A DNA stretch of 64,000 nt from Monodelphis domestica (Eukaryota > Chordata > Mammalia > Didelphimorphia > Didelphidae): positions 84,094,930 through 84,158,929 of the forward strand of contig NC_077227.1 in assembly GCF_027887165.1 (NCBI RefSeq), given 5' to 3'. Below, one piece after another: positions 46,786 to 58,323 of this stretch (the first letter of the stretch is position 1; every line of letters starts with the position of its first letter). A program made the position numbers and the translations under genes. The notes below the pieces were generated by a model, which saw only the letters and a program-made list of their open reading frames with translations, had not been told where the DNA came from and searched no databases.

Positions 46786-47249
46786 GATTGGTTTTTCCTT
46801 CTTTATTCCTTTCTACACTATAATAGAGCAAATGTCAAATCAGCCACTCAGGGTCTGCTAGACCTAATGAGAGTTTGTTGAGATCCAGAACATGTTCACA
46901 ATTTTGCAATCTTATTTTGAAATGTGTTGCCCATCACTTTTCAATTTCCTCCCCATGCTCACATATGGCTCTCTCATTCAAGAAACAGTAAGAACCTACT
47001 ATGTGCTGGATATGGGGAACAAAGAAAAATAGTTTCTGTTCTCAAATATTTGGCATTATATGGGGCAGTGGTGTGAGGACTGGGATGGGAGGGTGGGAAG
47101 CAACATGTGCAGAGAAACAAAAGCAAAATGCAAAATAATTCAAGAGCAGGACATGGGTGGGAGGAGGGAAAACTCAATAGGGAAACTGGAGGACTGGATC
47201 CTAATGATATCCAAGATGATCCAATGGATAGAGTCTTAGGGGAAGAAAA
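46786..47249. other. PPP1R3C downstream flank, no gene
   Basis: L2-like antisense scrap at about 46975..47080 (CTACTATGTGCTGGATATGG), then G/A-rich DNA up to a SINE. Confidence 0.5.
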
Positions 47250-47441
47250 AAGAAAAGAAAAATCCTTACCTTTTCTTAGAATCAATACTGTGGTTTGGTT
47301 CCAAAGCACAAGAAAGGAAGGGCCAGGCAATGGGAGTTAAGTGACTTGCCCAGGGTTACACAGCTAGAATGTGTCTAGATTTGAACCCACAGCTTCCTGT
47401 CTCTAGGTCTGGCTCTCAATACACTTAGCTGCCACCTTAGG
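47250..47441 (-). repeat. CORE-SINE
   Basis: Antisense copy: ATCCTTACCTTTTCTTAGAA, GTTAAGTGACTTGCCCAGGG, AGCTTCCTGTCTCTAGGTCT. It lies within L2-derived DNA downstream of PPP1R3C. Confidence 0.84.
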
Positions 47442-48384
47442 GGGAAGAAATTTGTGGTCATCTGTGGGTGGTAAAGCAGGATGGATATAGCAGACTGAGG
47501 AGGGAGAGGCATTGTGTTCATTAAAAAAAATCTGGAATATCTGATATTAAGGAAAGTTCTACTAAGTCCAGGGACTTCTGGAAAAGCACATACAGACATG
47601 AAGGGGAAAGATTCCATCTTCCTCAAAAGCCAAATAACCAAGATGCTTGTTAAAGGACATGAATGATCTTGGCTTGTTTTTTCCTGACGTCAGTGCTAAT
47701 CAGATGAAAAGATCTCTGCACATTTTACAGGAAGATAATTTAGTACTCCAATGCCTACGTTTTGGAGATAAGAAAACTGAGTATGAGTGACTTAGCTAGG
47801 GTCTTACAGTTAGGAGATAATGCACTGGAAAGATCTCTGACCTGACTTCAGGAAAGCTGAGCTTGAATTCTTGGCTCTGACACTTGAGATCTTAAACAAA
47901 TCAATTCACAATTGATCCTTAGTCTTCCCATCTATAAAATGGGAATGATAATGCTTGCCCTACATGCCTCCCAGGTTTGTTATGAAGAAAACACATCTTA
48001 GGCTTCTTAAAAAGAAAAGAAACATACATAATAGATTCTTAATTTTATATATAATGAACTTTCCTATTTCATATTGTATATGGAAATGATCATTTTAGTT
48101 GGTATTTACATTCATAATTAAAAAAAAAAAGCCAAAGCCTTTAAAACACTAGTAACTAACAAGTGGTAGAAGAGTGACAATCCAACTCCCTAGATTCCTA
48201 GGCCACTGCTCTTCTTGTTGCCCACTATTTCTGGTTGTTTCTCTGGCATGTGGCAAGCTCATTTTTGCCTTCTAGGCTGACTTCCATGCATGTTTGCTAG
48301 TTTTTTCCTTCTTTCTTGTATTGCATGTGATCAAGAGGTGGAGGGAGACCTTGACCAAAAGCCAAGAAACACAAATCTGAGTGG
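47442..48384. other. No gene seen; MIR scraps
   Basis: MIR-type pieces at about 47764..47815 (antisense) and 47825..47990 (sense); the rest is AT-rich and unassigned. Confidence 0.5.
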
Positions 48385-48570
48385 GGGTGGTGTGGTAGAA
48401 AGAGTCCTGAATCTGGAGTTGAAGAACCTACACTTAACTCCCACCCGTATTCCACCTTTCTACCTGCATGACTTTGGGTAAATCGCTGGACCCTTTCAGG
48501 CTTCCCTTTCTTCATCTATAATGTGAGATTGGATTAGATCTGAGATTTCTACCAGCTCTAAATCTTGCTT
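48385..48570 (+). repeat. MIR-type SINE
   Basis: Plus strand: AAGAGTCCTGAATCTGGAGT, CATGACTTTGGGTAAATCGC, GAGATTTCTACCAGCTCTAA. Confidence 0.68.
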
Positions 48571-48690
48571 CCTGTAATTGTTCCTTTGATTTTTGTACAT
48601 CTGGATCTTGTACTGTTTGATTTACTTTGGAGATTAGTTTGTGGTTTGTATTTTAGGTCTATAATTTTCCAAAAGAATATAAATTCTCGG

Positions 48691-48906
48691 GGTGGGGGTG
48701 GGGCGCCTGTGTGGCTAAGTGGATTGAGAGACAAGCCTATAGAGGAGAGGTTCTAGGTTCAAATCTGGCCTCAGATACTTCCTAGCTGTGTGACCCTGGG
48801 CAAGTCACTTGATCCTCATTGCCTGCCCCTTACCACTCTTCTGCCTTGAAACCAATACATAGTATTGATTCCAAGACAAAAGTTAAGGGTTTATTTTTTT
48901 TTTTAA
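48691..48906 (+). repeat. CORE-SINE inserted in an L2 3' end
   Basis: Plus-strand copy with a T-rich tail. The flanks GAATATAAATTCT and GGATATAAGTTCT look like a diverged target duplication. L2 sequence (about 48640..48690, then 48907..49020) reads on across it. Confidence 0.85.
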
Positions 48907-49344
48907 AGAGAGGATATAAGTTCTTGAAAGCAAAGAAAATAGCTTGCTTTTCCATTTGTATTCCTAGCTCTTGGCACAATGCTTTGCACATAGAATTTAA
49001 TAAATGCTCTTTCATTATCTGTTTCATCTTTCTCAACTGTTCATTGAAACAAAAAGTTTGATTTGGTAATTCCAGGAATAAATTATTCTGTTTACCAAAA
49101 TTATTACCCATCTTGGTTATCAAACTAGGTGTCTGGGGAGGGTCTGGGGGGCACTTTATGTGATGAGTGAGTCATTAGGCCCTTCTGACTTTCATCTGCA
49201 CGCTGTCAGAAGTAGAAGCCCAGTCCATGGACTTCCAGAGCTCAGATCTAGATCCTTACCCTTAGCTAATATCTCCCTGAGTGGCTGAGTTAAAAGGGAT
49301 ACCAGAGGTCATCTAGTCCAAACCATACTCAAGTAGGACTTTCT

Positions 49345-50035
49345 TTCTTTCCTCTCTTTTTTGTTTAAAACTTTCCCCTCAATTACATAAAATAAATGTT
49401 AATCTTCATTTTTTAAAGTTTGAACCAAAATTTCCCTCTCCTTTCCTCCCTCCCTTCCTTCATTCCCCTCTCTCCAAGATGGCAAGCAATCCAATATATA
49501 TTTTACATGTGCAATAATGTAAATATGTTGCATATTAGTAATTTTGTGGAAGAAAACTTGAACAAACAAAAAAAAGAAAGAGAAATAAGGAATGTCTTAG
49601 TCTACATTCAGACTCCAATTTTTTTTCTGGATATGGATGACATTTTTCATCATTATACTACAAAGAACAGTAAAGTCATTCACAATTGTTCATCATATAA
49701 TATGACTGTTACAATGTTTTCCTGGTTCTGCTCACTTAACTTCATATCAGTTCATGTAGGTCTTTCAAGGTTTTTCTTTTTCTTTTTTTTTAACCCTTAC
49801 TTTCCATCTTGGAATAAATACTGTGTATTGGTTCCAAGGCAGAAGAGTGGTAAGGGCTAAGCAATGGGGGTTAAGTGACTTGGTCAGGGTCACACAGTTG
49901 GGAAGTGTCTGAGGCCAGATTTGAACTTAGGACCTCCTGTCTCTAAGCCTGGCTCTCAATCCACTGAGCTACTCAACTGTCTCTTCAAGGTTTTTCTTAA
50001 ATCATCCTTCTTATTTCTTATAGCAGAATAATTTG
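49345..50035 (-). mobile_element. Antisense L1 3' UTR carrying a SINE insert
   Basis: The plus strand shows the reversed L1 3' UTR (ATTTTACATGTGCAATAATG, TTTCCTGGTTCTGCTCA), split by the SINE at 49779..49982 and resuming with TTCTTATAGCAGAATAAT. Confidence 0.78.
49779..49982 (-). repeat. CORE-SINE inserted in L1 3' UTR
   Basis: A full-length antisense copy of the marsupial CORE-SINE. The target duplication TCTTTCAAGGTTTTTCTT / TCTTCAAGGTTTTTCTT flanks it at about 49761..49778 and 49982..49998. Confidence 0.88.
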
Positions 50036-50039
50036 AATA

Positions 50040-50219
50040 GGACTTTCTACAGTATTTTCTGGTATTGCTCTGATATCAGAGACTATAGGGTTGAAATCCC
50101 AACTCTGATGCTAACAACTTCTGCCACCATGGGTAAGAAAGTTATCCTCTCTGGGTCTTAATTTCTTTATATGCAAATTAAGAAGCTTGGAAAAGGTGAC
50201 CTTGGTGGCTTCTTTTTTT
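50040..50219 (+). repeat. MIR-type SINE used as L1 target
   Basis: Plus strand: TTATCCTCTCTGGGTCTTAA, CTTGGAAAAGGTGACCTTGG. The tail probably resumes after the L1 at about 51800..51830 (CCATGATTCCATGAACCTGT). Confidence 0.5.
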
Positions 50220-51850
50220 GTTTTAATTGAAAAATTTCATTTATTTAATTAATTAACTTAGAATAGTTTTCATAGTTACATGATTCATATTCTTTCCCTC
50301 CCCATCCTCCCCCACCTCCCCCCTTTAGCTGATGGGCAATTCCACTGGATTTTACATGTGTCATTGATCAAGACCTGTTTCCATATTATTGATAATTGCA
50401 CTAGGGTGATCATTTAGAGTCTACATCCCCAATCATATCCACATCAACCCATGTGATCAAGTAGTTGTTTTTCTTCTGTTTCTACTCACACAGTTCTTCC
50501 TCTGAATGTGGATAGAGTTCTTTCTCATAAGTCCCTCAGAATTGTCCTGGATCATTGCATTACTGCTAGTAGATAAGTCTATTACATTTGATTGTACCAC
50601 AGTGTATCAGTCTCTGTGTATAATGTTCTCCTGATTTTTCGCCTTTCACTCTGCATCGATTCCTGGAGGTCATTCCAGTTGACATGGAATTCCTCCAGTT
50701 CATTATTCCTTTGAGCACAATTGTATTCCATCACCAACAGATACTATAATTTGTTCAGCCATTCCCCAATTGAAGGGCATCCCCTCATTTTCCAATTTTT
50801 TGCCACCACAAAGAGCTTGGATCTAAATTTTTTTTGTACAAGTCTTTCCCCCTTATGATCTCTTTGGTGTATAAATCCAGCTGGATCAAAGGGCAGACAG
50901 TCTTTTAAAGCCCTTTGGACATAGTTCCAAAATGTCATCCAGAATGATTGTATCAATTCACAACACCACCAGCAATACATTAATGTCCCAATTTTGTCAC
51001 ACCCCCTCCAACATTTATTACTTTCCTTTGCTGTTATGTTAGATAATCTGCTAGGTGTGAGGTGGTACCTCAGAGTTGCTTTGATTTGCATTTCTCTAAT
51101 TATAAGAGATTTAGAACACTTTTCCATGTGCGCATTGATAGTTTTGATTTCTTTACCTGAAAATTGCCTATTCATGTCCCTTGCCCATTTATCAATTGGG
51201 GAATGGCTTGATTTTTTGTACAATTAATTTAGCTCCTTATATATTTGAGTAATTAGACCTTTGTCAGAGTTTTTTTTTTGTTATAAAGATTTTTTCCCAA
51301 TTGGTTGCTTCCCTTTTAATTTTAGTTGCATTGGTTTTGTTTGTACAAAACCTTTTTAATTTAATGTAACCAAAATTATTATTATTTTTTTTACATTTTG
51401 TAATTTTTTCCAACTCTTGCTTGGTATTAAAATCTTTCCTTTCCCAAAGATCTGACAAATATACTATTCTGTGTTCACCTAATTTATTTATAGTTTCCTT
51501 CTTTATATTCAAATCATTCACCCATTCTGAATTTGGAGTAGGGTGTGAGATGTTGATCTAAACCTAACTCTCCCATACTGTTTTCCAATTTTCCCTGTAA
51601 TTTTTGTCAAATAGTGGAATTTTGTCCCCAAAGCTGAGATCTTTGGGTTTATGATGGACTGTCTTGCTGAGGTCACTCACCCCAAGTCTATTCCACCCAT
51701 CCTCCTTTCTGTCTCTTAGCCAATACCATATTGTTTTGATGAGCACTGCTTTATAGTACAGTTTAAGATCTGGTACTACTAGGCCACTTAGTAACTTCTT
51801 CTGGCCATGATTCCATGAACCTGTGATTCTCAACAATTTTAATTTTAAGT
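50220..51850 (-). mobile_element. 5'-truncated L1, ORF2 C-terminus and 3' UTR
   Basis: On the minus strand, 51850 to about 50740 encodes the ORF2 C-terminus: VVPDLKLYYKAVLIKTIWYW (51780 region), LGEHRIVYLSDLW (51470 region) and a 159-residue open piece (50744..51223) with WARDMNRQFS, REMQIKATLRYHLTP and the cysteine motif CWRGC...CWWCC. A typical marsupial L1 3' UTR follows down to 50230, ending in a T-run on the plus strand. It lies within a MIR-type repeat. It is truncated at the 5' end, and frames shift between the ORF2 pieces. Confidence 0.88.
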
Positions 51851-52529
51851 GAAATGGTACCTACATCTCTAGAGGCAGTCTATTCTACTTTTAGACAGCT
51901 TGAATTATTAAACTTTTCCTTAAATCCAGGCTAATCCGGTGTCTGTTCATGCAATTTTTAGTCAATGCTTCTGGTTCTGCTCTCTGGGTTGATGCAGAAC
52001 AAGCCTTCCAAATTTCTTGACAGTCTTTCAAATACTTGAAACAGTTATTGTGTTGTTCCCTCTTTTCCATAAGACTTATTTCTTCATGCTAAATGCTGCT
52101 GGGTTCTTATACCAATCTTCATCCAACACCTTGATCTTTAATCTTCTCAGCAACCCTTCTGAATGTACTTCAGCTACTACATACAGTATCTTTTTTTTTT
52201 TTTGGTCCTCTGATAACAGGTGATAATTGGGTTTTGCTCTTATATGTATATGGTTACCCTTTCCTTGGTACTCTAATTCTTTTTTCCCCCTCTTGCCAGG
52301 TTATTGGCAGATAGAAATTTAGGTAGTGGGATGCTCAGTGAGGTCTCTGAGCACAGTTGTATTGATCATTTGGGAGCTTGCCCTTTCAAGTCTAAGTCTT
52401 ACCCAACCATTGTTATATTTTCTTTCCACAGTAACCAAGATATTGTGGTATGCACTAAGGTAACAGCCTGGTAAAAGTGACTGGGCAAACAGGCTAAACC
52501 AGGTTGAGGGAAGCAGACAGGCTCTTTTT
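51851..52529. other. No gene seen
   Basis: 51850..52180 has LINE-tail-like wording (GGCAGTCTATTCTACTTTTA, TCAATGCTTCTGGTTCTGCT) of an old marsupial repeat that I cannot name; the remainder is unassigned. Confidence 0.45.
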
Positions 52530-52655
52530 TCTTTTTTAAAACCTTTATGTTCTGGTGACTTGCTTTTTTGATTAAGTGACTTGCTCAGGGTCACACAGCT
52601 TGGAAGTGCCTGAGGCCATATTTGAATCCAGGCCCTAGCTTCCCCACAGGCAGGC
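52530..52655 (-). repeat. CORE-SINE fragment
   Basis: Antisense partial copy: TTAAGTGACTTGCTCAGGGT, CACACAGCTTGGAAGTGCCT, GAGGCCATATTTGAATCC. Confidence 0.7.
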
Positions 52656-52754
52656 TTTACAGTTATCGGTATGTCTATCCCAAACATGTAAATACTTTTG
52701 GTTGAATGGGTGGCAGAGAGTGGTTTATTCTACTGACCTTGAAGGCATCTGAAG

Positions 52755-52995
52755 CAAACATTATAGAGCATTTAGAGGTTGGTAAGAAATTAAAGATGCC
52801 AAAGTTATCCACCAAATCTTAGGCCATCACCAACCATCCTGACTTTTGTCTTGCTCCTGGACTTCAATGATCCTGGAAGAAAAGGTGAGGCTAGTGACTT
52901 TGGAAAATCCTGCTTCACTAAGGTCCAATTCAAGTGCAAGTCAAAATATCACTCATCATGATGTCATTGGTTTTCTTTGACAATGAGGATAAATG
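52755..52995 (+). repeat. RTE-derived SINE/3' tail repeat
   Basis: Blocks GGCCATCACCAACCATCCTG, CTTGCTCCTGGACTTCAATG, GTGAGGCTAGTGACTT, ATGATGTCATTGGTTTTCTT and the end TTGACAATGAGGA match a marsupial RTE-tailed repeat I recognise. The L1 copy starts right after it. Confidence 0.6.
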
Positions 52996-53003
52996 GATGG
53001 TTT

Positions 53004-55858
53004 CTAGTTGCCAAGATGGCGGAGTAAAAAACACTTGGAGTCTGCCAATCACCCTCCAAATGACTATAGAAGAACAAAAATACCTCGAAATGAATTCTAG
53101 AGCAATAGAACCGATAGAAGGGGTGAAGCAATGTTCCATCCCAGAACTAAGTGGATAGAGAGCAAGGAGGACCTGTCTTGCTGGCGTAGGAGAAGAGACT
53201 GCTGAACAAGCTCTGTTGAAACTTGGATGTGATACACTGCAAATGGCAGAGGAAAAACTACCATCAACTCCATCTAATCTTAGTAGAGGAAGAGCAGAAA
53301 CCAGCCTAATATAGCATAGGTGGCAGTGAGAGGAAAGCAGCTCTGCATAGCACAGCAGTGACAGAGACTGGGCATGACTCAGGGTGGTCAGCAGTGAGAG
53401 AAACCCAACTTAATGAGGTCTACTCTCACAGGGATTGGGCAAGAACCCAATTTGACCCAGCTTGAATAACATTTGAACCCAACAACTGCATACTTCCCCA
53501 CAGCAGCCCAGTCATATAGCCTGAGTGCTCAAGCTAGAACTGAGTTAGTTGAGCTGACCCTAGGAAGAGTATAACATGGGAAAATATGTCCTCCACCCCA
53601 GAAATAGAGTTAAGCTTCAGCAAAGAAACAAAATCAAGGGAAAAATAACCCTCAAATGAGCAAAAGCCAAAGAAAAAGCCCAATGCTAGAAAAATATTTC
53701 AGAGAGAGAGATGATAAAAATGCAAACTCAGAAGATGATGGAGGAGAATATTATAGTAGATTAAACACCAGAATCCCACATTGTACTGCCTACATGAAAC
53801 TAATTTAAAGCAGGGAGACAAAGGTAAAAGGTAAAGGTAAAGGTATGGAGCAAAATCTACTATGCTTCAGCTAAAGTTAAAAAAGCAGAGGTAGCAATTA
53901 TGATCTAAGACAAAGCAAAAATAAAACTGACCCAATTAAAAGAGATAAGGAAGTCCTATATTGGTAAATAGAACCATTGATGATGAAGTAATTTCAACAA
54001 TAAATGTATATGCACTAAATGATATCAAAATTCCTTAAGTAGAAATTATGTGTTACAAGAAGAAATAGACAGCAAAACTATATTAATAGGGGACATTAAC
54101 CTTCCCCTCTCAGAATTACATAAATCAAACAAAAAAATAAACAAGAAATAAATTAAAGAGAAGAATAGATTCTTTACAAAAATTAGACTCAATAGACCTC
54201 TGGAGAAAACTGAATGGGAATAGAAAGGAATATATCTTTTTTCTCAGCAATACCTGACATCTTCACAAAAAGGTCATATAATAGGGCATAAAGGCCTCAC
54301 AACCAAATGCAGAAAATAGAAATAACAAATGCATCATTTTTGACCACTATATAATAAGAATTATCCTGAAGAAAGAGCTGGAGAAAAAAAGTTCTAAAAA
54401 TTAATTGGAAACTGAATAATCTCATCCTAAAGAATGAGTAGATCAAAGAAGAAATCATAGAAACAACCACAAATTTTATTAAAGAGAATGACAATAAGGA
54501 GACAACATACTAACGTTTTTAGGATTCAGTGGAAATAGTACTTAGGGGGAAAGTTCTATCTCTAAATGTTTACATCAATAAAACTAAGAAAGAGTAGATC
54601 ATCGAATTGGATATGCAATTAAAACAAAACTAGACAACTTCCCTAAAATGAAAAACCCCAGGGTCAGATGAATTCACAAGTGAATTCTACCAAACATTTA
54701 AAGAGTAACTAATTCCAAATATGATATAAACTCTTTTGAAAAATAGCTGAGGAAGGAACTCTACCTCAATCCTTTTATGACATGAATAAGTTGTTGAAAC
54801 TTAAACCAGAAAGAATGAAAATAAAGAAAGCTATAGACTAATATCCCTAATGCATATTAGTGGTACTTTAAGTGCTGATTTGATTAGCTAAAAATAGAGA
54901 AGGGGAGAGAGAATCCTATCTTTACAGTAGACTGAGTCAATATAATAAAAACGACAATTATATCTCAATTAATTTACTTATTCAGTGCCATACCACTCAA
55001 ATTACCCCCAAAATATTTCATATAGCTAGAAAAAATAATAAAATTAATCTAGAACAAAAATCTAGAATATTAAGAAAATTAATAAAAAATATGAAGAAAT
55101 GTGGCTTTCCTGTACTGAATCTCAGATTATATCATCAAAACAATCTGGTACTGGCTAAGAAATAGAATGGTGAAATAGATTAGGCATTCAACACAGGGTG
55201 ATATATGACCACTGTAAGCTAGTGCTTGAAAAACTCAACGATCCAAGCTTTTGGCAGAAGAACTCACTATTCAACAAAACCTGCTGGGAAAACAACAAAA
55301 GAGTATGGCAGATACTAGGCATAGGCCAGTGATGGCAAAGTTATCTCATGGGTGCCAAAGATGGCACACAGAGTACTCTCTATGGGCACATTGCTGCCCT
55401 CTCTCCACCTAGAGTTTGTTACTGGAAAGGCAGAGGGACTCAGGTAGAGCTGCTCTTTTTCCCTTCTCCACCATGCCTGAGGACATGTTTTCACATCACC
55501 TGCCCCTTCCACCTAGTAGTCCAATGGGAGCACTTTCTCCCTCCTCTGTGTAGGGTAAGGGGGTGAGGCAAGGTGCACCCAGCACTCTGTGTGGCAGAAG
55601 GGCATGGCACTCTTGTCTCTGGTGGGAGGTTAGGCACAGCACTCAGTCTGGGGGGGGGGGGTTGGGGTGGGGGGGGGCCAGCACTCCATCTCCAAAGGTT
55701 CATCATTATTGGCATAGAACAACACCTCATGCCATACACTAAAGTAAAGTCAAAATGGATACCTACTTTAGAAATAAAGGGTGATACCATAAATGAATTA
55801 GGGGAGCACAAAGCAGTTTATCCATCAGACCTATGGATAAGTGAAGAATTAATTATTT
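53004..55858 (+). mobile_element. Degraded L1 copy, 5' region plus ORF2 fragments
   Basis: Begins with a CCAAGATGGCGGAGTA motif typical of L1 5' ends. From about 53780 it carries fragments of ORF2: a QETHLK-like endonuclease start near 53790, GDINLPLS near 54090, KTPGSDEFTSEFYQTFKE near 54650 (RT palm), and NSLFNKTCWENN near 55265. The ORF2 frame continues after the hAT insert with IKGDTINELGEHKAVYPSDLW near 55770..55845. ORF1 is not seen and many frameshifts and stops are present, so it is an old, internally deleted copy. Confidence 0.8.
55327..55711 (+). mobile_element. Non-autonomous hAT transposon inside an L1 copy
   Basis: Starts CAGTGATGGCAAAG and ends TTCATCATTATTG, imperfect inverted ends of a hAT type. 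Flanked by GCATAGGC (55319..55326) and GCATAGAA (55712..55719), an 8-bp duplication with two mismatches. The interior has the GGTGCCAAAGATGGCACAC block and a long G-run (55650..55678). L1 ORF2 sequence continues on both sides. It encodes no transposase and is a MITE-like copy. Confidence 0.85.
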
Positions 55859-56045
55859 TTTTAAATTTAAATTTGTTTCTATGGTTACATGATTCTTGTT
55901 TCTCCCTCTCTCTTCCCAGAGCTGACAATTTCACTGAATTATACATATATTATCACTCAAATTCTATTTCCATATTATTCATTTTTATAATAGAGTAATC
56001 TTTTAAAACCAAAACTGCAAATCATATACCCATATAAACAAGTTT
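55859..56045 (-). mobile_element. L1 3' UTR fragment
   Basis: The plus strand reads TTTCTATGGTTACATGATTC and the following blocks (ACAATTTCACTG, CATATTATTCATTTTTATAA) as at 50265..50420 and 63350..63510, i.e. an antisense L1 3' UTR. It abuts the 3' edge of the L1 copy at 53004..55858. Confidence 0.7.
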
Positions 56046-56054
56046 TACTTACAG

Positions 56055-56250
56055 GGTCATGGATCTAGAGTTGGGATGAACTTTGGAGGTGGTTTAATCC
56101 AAACCTTTCATTTAACAGATAAGGAAGGAAACTGAAATCTGGACTGGTCAAATAATTTTTTCAAGGTTACATAAGTAACAAATAGCAAAGCTGGGATTTG
56201 AACTCAAGGCCTAGGACTCCAAGTTCAGTATTCATCCTCCTGTCCTATGT
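56055..56250 (-). repeat. MIR-type SINE
   Basis: Antisense: GATAAGGAAGGAAACTGAAA, GGGATTTGAACTCAAGGCCT. Confidence 0.66.
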
Positions 56251-56429
56251 TGATTCTAGGAGTTATAGTTTCTTCTAAGACATGCAAAGTGACTCATATT
56301 AGCTGTCTCACTTGCCTGAGTACTGGTAGTCCCCAAATCAGGGAGGAATTTTAGGTTCTAAATGAGAAATTCCAAACCAATGTAAGAGATCCCAGGAAAC
56401 CAGATCCAGCTTGGCCTAAGGGATACACA

Positions 56430-57060
56430 TACTCCTAGAGAAGAGAATATTCAGGAAGGACATGAAAGATATCTTCTAGTATTTGAAGGGTTGTCATGTC
56501 AAGGGTGGAAGAGGGATTAGATTTATTTTACTTAGCTACAAAGGGGCAGAACCAAATGCAAAACATGGAAGTCGCAAAGGGCAAGTGCCATCTTATTGGG
56601 AGGGAAGCTTCTTATCAACTTAGTCTTTAAAAGAAATGAAATGACTTGTCTCAAGGGATGGTGGGTTTTCCCTGCCTTAGAGGTCTTCAAGCAGAGATTA
56701 AATGATTACTTGTAGTCAAAGATGTGTTGAAATTCATTCAAACTGGTGAGAAAGGGACCATCATTAAATTTTCAGTGTAAACATTTACACTTTGGAAATC
56801 AGCAAAAGAAACCATAAATCAGGGCTTGGTTCATTGCTTCATTGAATGTCTGGATTTAAGAACGTGATGGAGAAAATAATAATGCAGATTAAATTTGAAG
56901 TGTATTGCAAGTACATTTTATTTTTCAGAGAGATGATTGTTAAACATAATCACACTCTTCCTTGTAGAGCGTATTACAGTGGGGATTCCTTTGGTGTACA
57001 GATTGAACTAGATAACCAAAGAGGTCCCTTCCAACTCTCAAGTTCTGTGATTCTAGTATG
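56430..57060 (+). mobile_element. CR1/L3-type LINE 3' end, interrupted
   Basis: The first part, 56430..56725 (AGGAAGGACATGAAAGATAT, CCTTAGAGGTCTTCAAGCAG), and the last part, 56970..57060 (GATTGAACTAGATAACCAAA, GGTCCCTTCCAACTCTCAAG), are separated by about 240 bases of unplaced sequence that I could not assign to a family. Confidence 0.55.
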
Positions 57061-57189
57061 TTGCAGTGAGAGAAGGGAATGAGAGGGATGGGGGCTGCCA
57101 TGATTGAATATGAGGGAAATAGTGATGTAGTCCCAAATCCTGCCTGATAGTAAAGACAGAATGGGTGAAGTCAGTTAAGGTATTTGTAC

Positions 57190-57510
57190 AAGTTGTCACT
57201 CATTTCTTGAAGCACTTTTACCATTTTCACCTGCCTATCTTCCTTCAGGTTTCCAAGTAAATGCCACTTTCTTCAGGAAACCCTTCCAGATCACCTCCCT
57301 ACCCTACCCCTCATTTCCCTCCAGTGGCTATTGACAGTGATCTCTTCCCCTTCAGATTAATCTAGGGGTAACTTTCCCTCCTTCCTCTCCACCTAGTAGA
57401 ATGTAAGCTCTTTGAGAGTTGAGACTCTTTCCTTTTTTGTCTTTGTTTCTTAGCTCAGCATAGTGCCTGAGGTATGAGAGGCATGTACTTAATGTTCATA
57501 ACACTGAAGG
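57190..57510 (+). mobile_element. L2 LINE 3' end
   Basis: Plus-strand blocks TCTTCAGGAAACCCTTCCAG, AGAATGTAAGCTCTTTGAGA and GGCATGTACTTAATGTTCAT mark an L2 tail. Confidence 0.72.
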
Positions 57511-57729
57511 GAATTATTGACTAAGCCAAGGATGTAGCAAAAGAAGGAAACTTTAGATGATTGACTTCCTAATTATTTTTTTGCTAGATTTTATTTTATT
57601 TCCCCAAGTACACAGCAACAACAGTTTAACTTTAAGCTAGGCAAAAATATAGTGTATTGAATATAACAAGTGTCTGAGAGCCTACCTCACTTTATTCTTT
57701 TCCTCTTACACATCCTCACCAGAAATTAA

Positions 57730-57852
57730 ATATATTACTCATATTCATATTTATTATATATCTATGTATATATACATATCTAAGTATACATACAACACAG
57801 AAAAGTATATGCATGTATATATGTGTGTGTGTGTGTTTGTGTATGTATACAC
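57730..57852. repeat. TA/TG-rich microsatellite tract
   Basis: ATATACATAT-type and (GT)n stretches; no gene. Confidence 0.8.
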
Positions 57853-58102
57853 TTCCATTAAGATTTCTTAGGACATCCTATATATGTGTGGAAAAGGATT
57901 TCTTTATTTAAATGAGTATAGCCTCATTCCCACTTTTTCAGAAGAGTTACTTGGGAAGTAGTTTCTCTAAGAGTCACATCTCTGGAATAGGTAACTCATG
58001 ACATAATGCTTAGAACAGCTAGACTGAAAGTTGGTCAGCTCATCATTAGTTTCTTTTGGCATTTTTTTCATAGCTCATCTATTTCCTTTTCTGATTCTAG
58101 GG

Positions 58103-58315
58103 CTATGTTGACAAACCTATGGCACACATGCTGTAGGGGGCTGCTCCCCTCCCCTTCTCCACTGGGCCTGAGGACATTTTTCACTTCATCCATCTCTCTG
58201 CCCAGAAGTACAATGGGAGTACTTCCTCCCTCCCCTGTCTGGGGTAAGGGGTGGCTCACATGTAGTGTGAGGGTACAATTTGGGCATTTTGTCCCTAAAA
58301 TGTTCACCATCACTG
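58103..58315 (+). mobile_element. Short non-autonomous hAT transposon with perfect 8-bp duplication
   Basis: 213 bp from CTATGTTGACAAACC to TGTTCACCATCACTG; the right end is the complement of the CAGTGATGGTGAAC-type hAT terminus. An exact 8-bp duplication TTCTAGGG flanks it (58095..58102 and 58316..58323). The interior shares the TATGGCACAC and CCCCTTCTCCA...GGCCTGAGGACAT blocks with 55327..55711, so both are copies of one family; this one is shorter. No coding capacity. Confidence 0.88.
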
Positions 58316-58323
58316 TTCTAGGG

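Noticed and set aside
49420-49860. 146-codon plus-strand open frame
   Set aside because: Runs across an antisense L1 3' UTR and into an inserted SINE, so it cannot be an ancestral gene.
50744-51223. 159-codon minus-strand open frame as a possible host gene
   Set aside because: Clearly the L1 ORF2 C-terminus (RDMNRQF, MQIKATLRYHLTP, CWRGC motifs).
53060-53160. Host exon suggested by the 74-codon frame at 52934..53158
   Set aside because: Spans an RTE-type tail and the 5' region of an L1 copy; repeat-derived.
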